From an uncultured Bacteroidota bacterium (lineage in GTDB: Bacteria; Bacteroidota; Bacteroidia; Flavobacteriales; BACL11), in the NCBI GenBank assembly GCA_902514225.1, contig CABXPN010000027.1, positions 1-13,558 of the forward strand: a stretch of DNA of 13,558 nucleotides, given 5' to 3'. Below the pieces are notes generated by a model that did not search any database, was not told the origin of the DNA, and was given only the letters and a program-made list of their open reading frames with translations. Numbering within the stretch: the first letter of the stretch is position 1; every line of letters starts with the position of its first letter. Shown in pieces: positions 11,801 through 13,558 of the stretch. A program made the position numbers and the translations under genes.

Positions 11801-11872
11801 CTTTGGTATTTCTTGAGCAGAAATATCAAAAGATAAAATATATAAAATAAGAAAAGTAAGAATACGATTCAT
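8822..11872 (-). CDS. Exported YwqK-TPR-CHAT protein, predicted cysteine protease
   Basis: 1016 residues. Residues 1-19 are a signal peptide (MNRILTFLILYILSFDISAQ), so the protein is exported. Residues about 60-145 look like YwqK/MORN_2 repeats (GIPSGKVIDYYKTGEKQWEG, IPHGDYVLFNTQGEE). Residues about 195-470 are tetratricopeptide repeats (NLAITYSNLKNHEKAF is a clear unit). The C-terminal third is a CHAT domain, a caspase-like fold, with the catalytic pair visible: His854 in HIATHGFFF and Cys929 in VVLSACETGTG, and the usual ending YYWGAFIMLGE. Known CHAT-TPR proteins are usually regulated proteases in which the TPRs sense a partner; the target here is unknown and no CRISPR locus is nearby. The start is supported by the signal peptide and a promoter just upstream. 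The last third is in normal order and no break is seen. Confidence 0.93.
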   Translation of the reverse strand: MNRILTFLILYILSFDISAQEIPKNPNAYDLDSNKTGAWTILYDNDWNITDISDSVEFYRVITYDRGIPSGKVIDYYKTGEKQWEGYLLSDNPIIRDSICIWYNEGIQEYIINYKNNIPHGDYVLFNTQGEECFRIQYLNGNPDIHSFNISKSDTCIIDYLNFLSSTFKQYGYINKSLELKQYVMDIVYEYFGKDNKRYGKIAGELGILYSTIDKHSEALHMKLESLRIYERFSDTSSYNYGITLDNLAITYSNLKNHEKAFKYQLKAIKLIERGLGKKHRSYYIVMNNLATTCHKLSMMYDYEDSLYTYYNNLSISYFSSCMELVKKTSIDYAMVLDNLSIVYSALGNDSLALETGNKAVDIYRDSLGRKHLDYSIALSNLAQRYSDLGNNGKALELQEEVLNINEEIYGLYGFANIVILNNIAHTYFELEQFDRSFESFLLLNEIYQKQYLDYEKSLNSKLLASSYNNLFENFQNVFYILYDVETAVKSHDAYVFELNNPTQFFQYNQQYSKNIYECYISSKGRELSNRNTISSYIYELSNDTLINLYNDWLSYHQTLSYCYEISLEERKSMGLNVNILADRIDDLERDLINLSGVFHNTTRNYSFENIKINLLENEIYVDFLNNYGDSYYAYITKKGDEFPQLVYLGTASDFDSIYNYYSNYTQERPSNKEFSYGDIVYGNICYQNFWSKLEPYLEGVSTVYFSPEGVYSKINPNVLYDSTSSSFLIDKYDIVYVSNVEDFVHQKENIQLYEQPDDLHAVLIGNPTFLLEEDVVVLSSNESQSRSINQDELDSLQRGMLLSDLPGTQTEVDLISDNLKSKGWDVELISGVEATETRIKSIEAPKILHIATHGFFFEDQKMVERSNMISTDHKKAVSNPMTRSGLFFSGAENTMNGEILADDNGWLNAYEASLLNLRGTELVVLSACETGTGDVQNGKGVYGLQRAIRVAGAESLIMSMWEVDDKATQELMTYFYDYWIDKKMSKKEAFKHAQQKIREKYKHPYYWGAFIMLGE

Positions 11873-11876
11873 AAAG

Positions 11877-11884
11877 CAAACTTA
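11877..11884 (-). promoter_or_regulatory. Putative -7 promoter element of CHAT gene, near-leaderless
   Basis: TAAGTTTG on the minus strand fits TAnnTTTG and ends four bases before the ATG, so transcription would start at or next to the start codon. The same ten bases GTAAGTTTGC, with the same four-base spacing, precede the GTG start at 12589. Confidence 0.55.
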
Positions 11885-11910
11885 CAGAAAAATCATGGGA
11901 AATATGAAGA

Positions 11911-11940
11911 GAAAAAAGTCGGGGTAGCAGGATTCGAACC
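11911..11940 (-). repeat. tRNA 3'-end relic, copy 2 (right flank of CHAT gene)
   Basis: On the minus strand this reads GG, then TTCGAATCCTGCTACCCCGA, C and six T: a complete T-loop, T-stem 3' strand, acceptor 3' strand and A73, as in a tRNA-Pro. The 5' side of the T-stem should be GCAGG but is CTAAGG, and there is no anticodon arm, D-arm or 5' acceptor upstream, so only the 3' end is present. Its first 24 bases repeat exactly at 8657-8680. Confidence 0.75.
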
Positions 11941-11959
11941 TTAGATTCACTAATTAACT

Positions 11960-12033
11960 AAAAAAGTTCGAACTTAGGACCGAGAGGTCCACCAAAAAGA
12001 AACCCACTCATTGAGTGGGTTTTTATTTATTCA
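11960..12033. repeat. Intergenic repeat R1 (74 bp)
   Basis: It matches R2 (12616-12690) with only a handful of differences. On the plus strand the order is six A, GTTCGAAC, a hairpin GGACC-GAGA-GGTCC (11977-11990), CACC, an A-run and the terminator hairpin. The TTCGAA core is shared with the tRNA relic a few bases away. Confidence 0.85.
12000..12022 (-). terminator. Rho-independent terminator, probably bidirectional
   Basis: AAACCCACTC-ATT-GAGTGGGTTT gives a perfect ten-base-pair stem. On the minus strand it is followed by TTTCTTTTTGG and lies 48 bases past the stop codon at 12070; on the plus strand it is followed by TTATTTATT. It would end the transcript of the small secreted protein. Confidence 0.85.
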
Positions 12034-12069
12034 ATAATTAATTTTAAATTGATTATTTAATTTTATTCG

Positions 12070-12507
12070 CTAATTCTTATCAATCACACTCAGAGCTTCC
12101 CTTAGTAGAGGAACTATTTGACGTTCATCGGTAGTTTCAACAATATTAATATCTTCACCTTGATGTTTTCGAACCAATTTTCGATACTCTGTAAGCCCCC
12201 AACCTTTTGTTTGTGAACGACTACCTGGAATGGGTAATCTTCTCGCATCATATCTACATGCTCCAGGTGCAAAGAGAATAACCGACCACTTTTTTCTCTG
12301 TAATTCAGTGATGAAATCATCATCGTTTGTAATCGAAACCATCTCAGGGTTACCCAATACTGGGGGCAATAACTTAATTGCACGCCTACCCATTTCTGGA
12401 TCACAACCTCTTACAAGAATACTCTTGTTTGAGTTATCACCTATCTGCGTAGTGTCAATGCCATCGTTAATATGTCCTATTAATATATCTCTTGAATCCA
12501 TTGTCAT
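12070..12507 (-). CDS. Body of small secreted protein of unknown function, start separated by a frameshift
   Basis: 145 codons from ATG 12507 (an alternative ATG lies two codons on). I do not recognise the family. Visible features are an ILVRGCDPEMGRRAIKLLPP segment, a strand-like WSVILFAPGACRYD, GSRSQTKGWGL and a C-terminal ERQIVPLLREAL helix; an alpha/beta fold is likely. No signal peptide is encoded in this frame, but directly upstream another frame encodes one with its own promoter (start 12589). Removing one A from the nine-A run at 12509-12517 would join them into a 172-residue secreted protein, so ATG 12507 is probably not the natural start. It ends at the R1 terminator. Confidence 0.75.
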   Translation of the reverse strand: MTMDSRDILIGHINDGIDTTQIGDNSNKSILVRGCDPEMGRRAIKLLPPVLGNPEMVSITNDDDFITELQRKKWSVILFAPGACRYDARRLPIPGSRSQTKGWGLTEYRKLVRKHQGEDINIVETTDERQIVPLLREALSVIDKN

Positions 12508-12589
12508 ATTTTTTTTTAGTTTTAATTATCCCTTGCTGAGCAAATAGAAATGTAGGTATACATAATAATATAATGCATAACTTCTTCAC
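12467..12589 (-). CDS. Signal-peptide start of the interrupted secreted protein (40-codon ORF)
   Basis: From GTG at 12589 the frame encodes MKKLCIILLCIPTFLFAQQ, a textbook signal peptide with cleavage after FAQ, then GIIKTKKK and 13 more residues before a stop at 12467. The first 26 residues before the A-run look real; the residues after it overlap the 145-codon frame and look like out-of-frame reading. The GTG lies four bases after a TAAGTTTG promoter element, the same layout as at the CHAT gene, which supports this as the true start. Confidence 0.7.
   Translation of the reverse strand: MKKLCIILLCIPTFLFAQQGIIKTKKKYDNGFKRYINRTY
12509..12517 (-). repeat. Nine-A homopolymer at the frame break
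   Basis: Nine A in a row on the minus strand, exactly where the signal-peptide frame and the 145-codon frame meet. Eight A would put them in one frame; ten would hit a stop (TGA) at once. This can be phase variation, transcriptional or ribosomal slippage, a true mutation or a sequencing error. Confidence 0.9.
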
Positions 12590-12593
12590 AATG

Positions 12594-12601
12594 CAAACTT
12601 A
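12594..12601 (-). promoter_or_regulatory. Putative -7 promoter element of the small secreted protein
   Basis: TAAGTTTG, within GTAAGTTTGC, four bases before the GTG start. Identical in sequence and spacing to the element before the CHAT gene. Confidence 0.55.
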
Positions 12602-12615
12602 CGTAATAATTTTTC

Positions 12616-12690
12616 AAAAAAGTTCGAAATAAGGACCGAGAGGTTCACCAAAAATAAACCCACTTAATTAAGTGGGTTTTTATTTATTCA
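12616..12690. repeat. Intergenic repeat R2 (75 bp)
   Basis: Second copy of R1 in the same orientation, 656 bp away, with the small secreted-protein gene between them. The small hairpin is GGACC-GAGA-GGTTC (12633-12646): the single change relative to R1 leaves a G-U pair if read as plus-strand RNA. Confidence 0.85.
12656..12679 (-). terminator. Rho-independent terminator after patatin gene, probably bidirectional
   Basis: AAACCCACTT-AATT-AAGTGGGTTT, a perfect ten-base-pair stem starting 12 bases past the stop codon of the patatin gene, followed on the minus strand by ATTTTTGG and on the plus strand by TTATTTATT. One stem pair is C-G in R1 and T-A here, a compensated change that supports the hairpin. 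Confidence 0.85.
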
Positions 12691-12691
12691 T

Positions 12692-13546
12692 TTATAGAAA
12701 GTTAGTATTAAGGAAATCCATGCCTTTTTCTAAACCACAATGATAATCTTGTATTAAATCTTCTATTTTAGTTCCAACTACTCCTGATCTTAAAAAATTA
12801 TCAGGACATATCTGTTCGATCTGTAGATTTTTATGTTTTTCTGTTAAGAAATCTACAGCTTCATTGTATTTATTATCTTCTTTAAAAAAATTATCGCTTA
12901 CTTTCGAGTTATTCTTCCACCAGTAGCCAGCAGCTAATCCTAAATAGCTTAATCCGTTTAACTTATAGCCCAAAGGGTTTGGTCTAATAACAATTATTTT
13001 AGTTGCTCCAAAGTCAGCTGCTGATTTTGCTGGAATCGGATCAGACCATGCTCCATCCATAAAATTTACACCATTAATCTCACAAGAACCTTTCGTGAAA
13101 AAGGGCAAGGAAGAAGTAGCTTGCAGACATTTATAATAATTTCTCTTATTGGGTTCTAAATAAACAGCTTCCCCATTTTCTAAATTGGTTGATACTATAT
13201 AAAGTTGTTTATTTTCAGTGGATTCTTTAATCTGTTGCAAATCTATAGGATTATGTTTTTTGGCGTATTTTGATAAAAAATTCAAATCCATATATCCCTG
13301 TTCTGAAAGAGCATGCCTATAACTTAAAAAATTTTCATTAACCGATACTTCTTTGGATAATGAGAAATAGGTTTTATATTGACTAGCTACATAATAAGAC
13401 AAACACATTGCTCCGCTTGAAACACCTATATAAATATCAAAAGGGTTAAATTTATTCATTAGAAATGCATCTAAAACTCCAGCTGAGAAAACTGATTTAA
13501 ATCCACCACCCTCAATTACTAATGCTAATTTTTCTTTTTCTTCCAT
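12692..13546 (-). CDS. Patatin-like phospholipase, YjjU-like
   Basis: 284 residues. Patatin hydrolases use a Ser-Asp dyad to cleave acyl chains from lipids. Visible are the oxyanion-hole loop EGGGFKSVFSAGVL (residues 12-25), the nucleophile elbow GVSSG with Ser43, and the second catalytic motif MDGA with Asp164 followed by SDPIPA. The order ALVIEGGG, FDIYIGVSSGA and the C-terminal DYHCGLEKGMDFL resemble E. coli YjjU. The oxyanion loop has Ser18 where GGG-x-[KR]-G is usual. There is no signal peptide, so it should act in the cytoplasm. The ATG at 13546 is plausible from the short distance to the first strand, but the frame is open to the window edge 12 bases upstream, so an earlier start cannot be excluded. 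Confidence 0.9.
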   Translation of the reverse strand: MEEKEKLALVIEGGGFKSVFSAGVLDAFLMNKFNPFDIYIGVSSGAMCLSYYVASQYKTYFSLSKEVSVNENFLSYRHALSEQGYMDLNFLSKYAKKHNPIDLQQIKESTENKQLYIVSTNLENGEAVYLEPNKRNYYKCLQATSSLPFFTKGSCEINGVNFMDGAWSDPIPAKSAADFGATKIIVIRPNPLGYKLNGLSYLGLAAGYWWKNNSKVSDNFFKEDNKYNEAVDFLTEKHKNLQIEQICPDNFLRSGVVGTKIEDLIQDYHCGLEKGMDFLNTNFL

Positions 13547-13558
13547 CTCTTGTGTAAT

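Noticed and set aside
8822..11872. TPR-CHAT protein as the protease of a type III-E CRISPR system
   Set aside because: It has a signal peptide and YwqK-like repeats, and no effector, cas gene or array is in the window.
11913..11990. Intact tRNA gene on the minus strand
   Set aside because: Only the T-loop and 3' acceptor are present; the CGGGGTA 5' acceptor, D-arm and anticodon arm are missing at the expected distance.
12230..12547. Plus-strand 105-codon ORF over the small secreted-protein gene
   Set aside because: It is antisense to a body with clear protein-like features, crosses the signal-peptide region and has no promoter or recognisable motif.
11960..12690. R1 and R2 as integron attC sites
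   Set aside because: The GTTRRRY and RYYYAAC core sites and the long imperfect stem of attC are absent; the main hairpin is a perfect short terminator stem.

Overview
The window is AT-rich and looks like a member of the Bacteroidota, most likely a marine or aquatic flavobacterium-like lineage. The support is TAnnTTTG-type promoters, no visible Shine-Dalgarno sequences, secreted proteins ending their signal peptides in '...GQQ' or '...AQ', SprB-like repeats, and the Cys-bracketed GC-x-D...NYD...DDGSC repeats common in surface proteins of that phylum. The assignment is inference. All genes lie on the minus strand, so the reading order is from high to low coordinates.

Region 1 (13546-12692) holds a patatin-like phospholipase resembling YjjU, followed at once by a hairpin terminator inside repeat R2. 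Region 2 (12589-12070) holds a small secreted protein of unknown function. Its signal-peptide start (GTG at 12589) and its body (145 codons from 12507) are in different frames, separated at a run of nine A. It ends at a second terminator inside repeat R1. Region 3 (11872-8822) is a 1016-residue exported protein with a signal peptide, YwqK/MORN_2-like repeats, TPRs and a CHAT cysteine-protease domain with His854 and Cys929.

Region 4 (8584 to beyond the left edge) is the dominant feature: one uninterrupted frame of at least 2861 codons encoding a giant modular cell-surface protein. In order it has a signal peptide, a short leucine-rich head, seven Cys repeats, a paired module, a glycine-rich domain very like the ligand-binding domain of animal ALK/LTK receptors, a SUEL-type galactose/rhamnose-lectin domain, TIG-like Ig domains, an unrecognised 125-residue module, eight more Cys repeats, a second pass through a similar order with a second lectin domain, two SprB-like repeats, two more Cys repeats, and what may be the start of a fibronectin-III-like domain. 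The end of the protein, where a type IX secretion sorting domain would be expected, is outside the window.

The short gaps between genes have structure of their own. Fragments matching the 3' end of a tRNA (T-loop, T-stem and acceptor, probably tRNA-Pro) flank the CHAT gene as direct repeats 3254 bp apart. A 74-75 bp repeat carrying a small hairpin and a terminator flanks the frame-interrupted gene. Two of the secreted-protein genes share the identical ten bases GTAAGTTTGC exactly four bases (after TTTG) before their start codons, suggesting near-leaderless transcripts. Together these suggest a region built by gain of single secreted-protein genes next to tRNA-derived sequence. No insertion sequence, CRISPR array, intact tRNA or rRNA gene was seen. 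There is no gene-free stretch longer than 300 bases.
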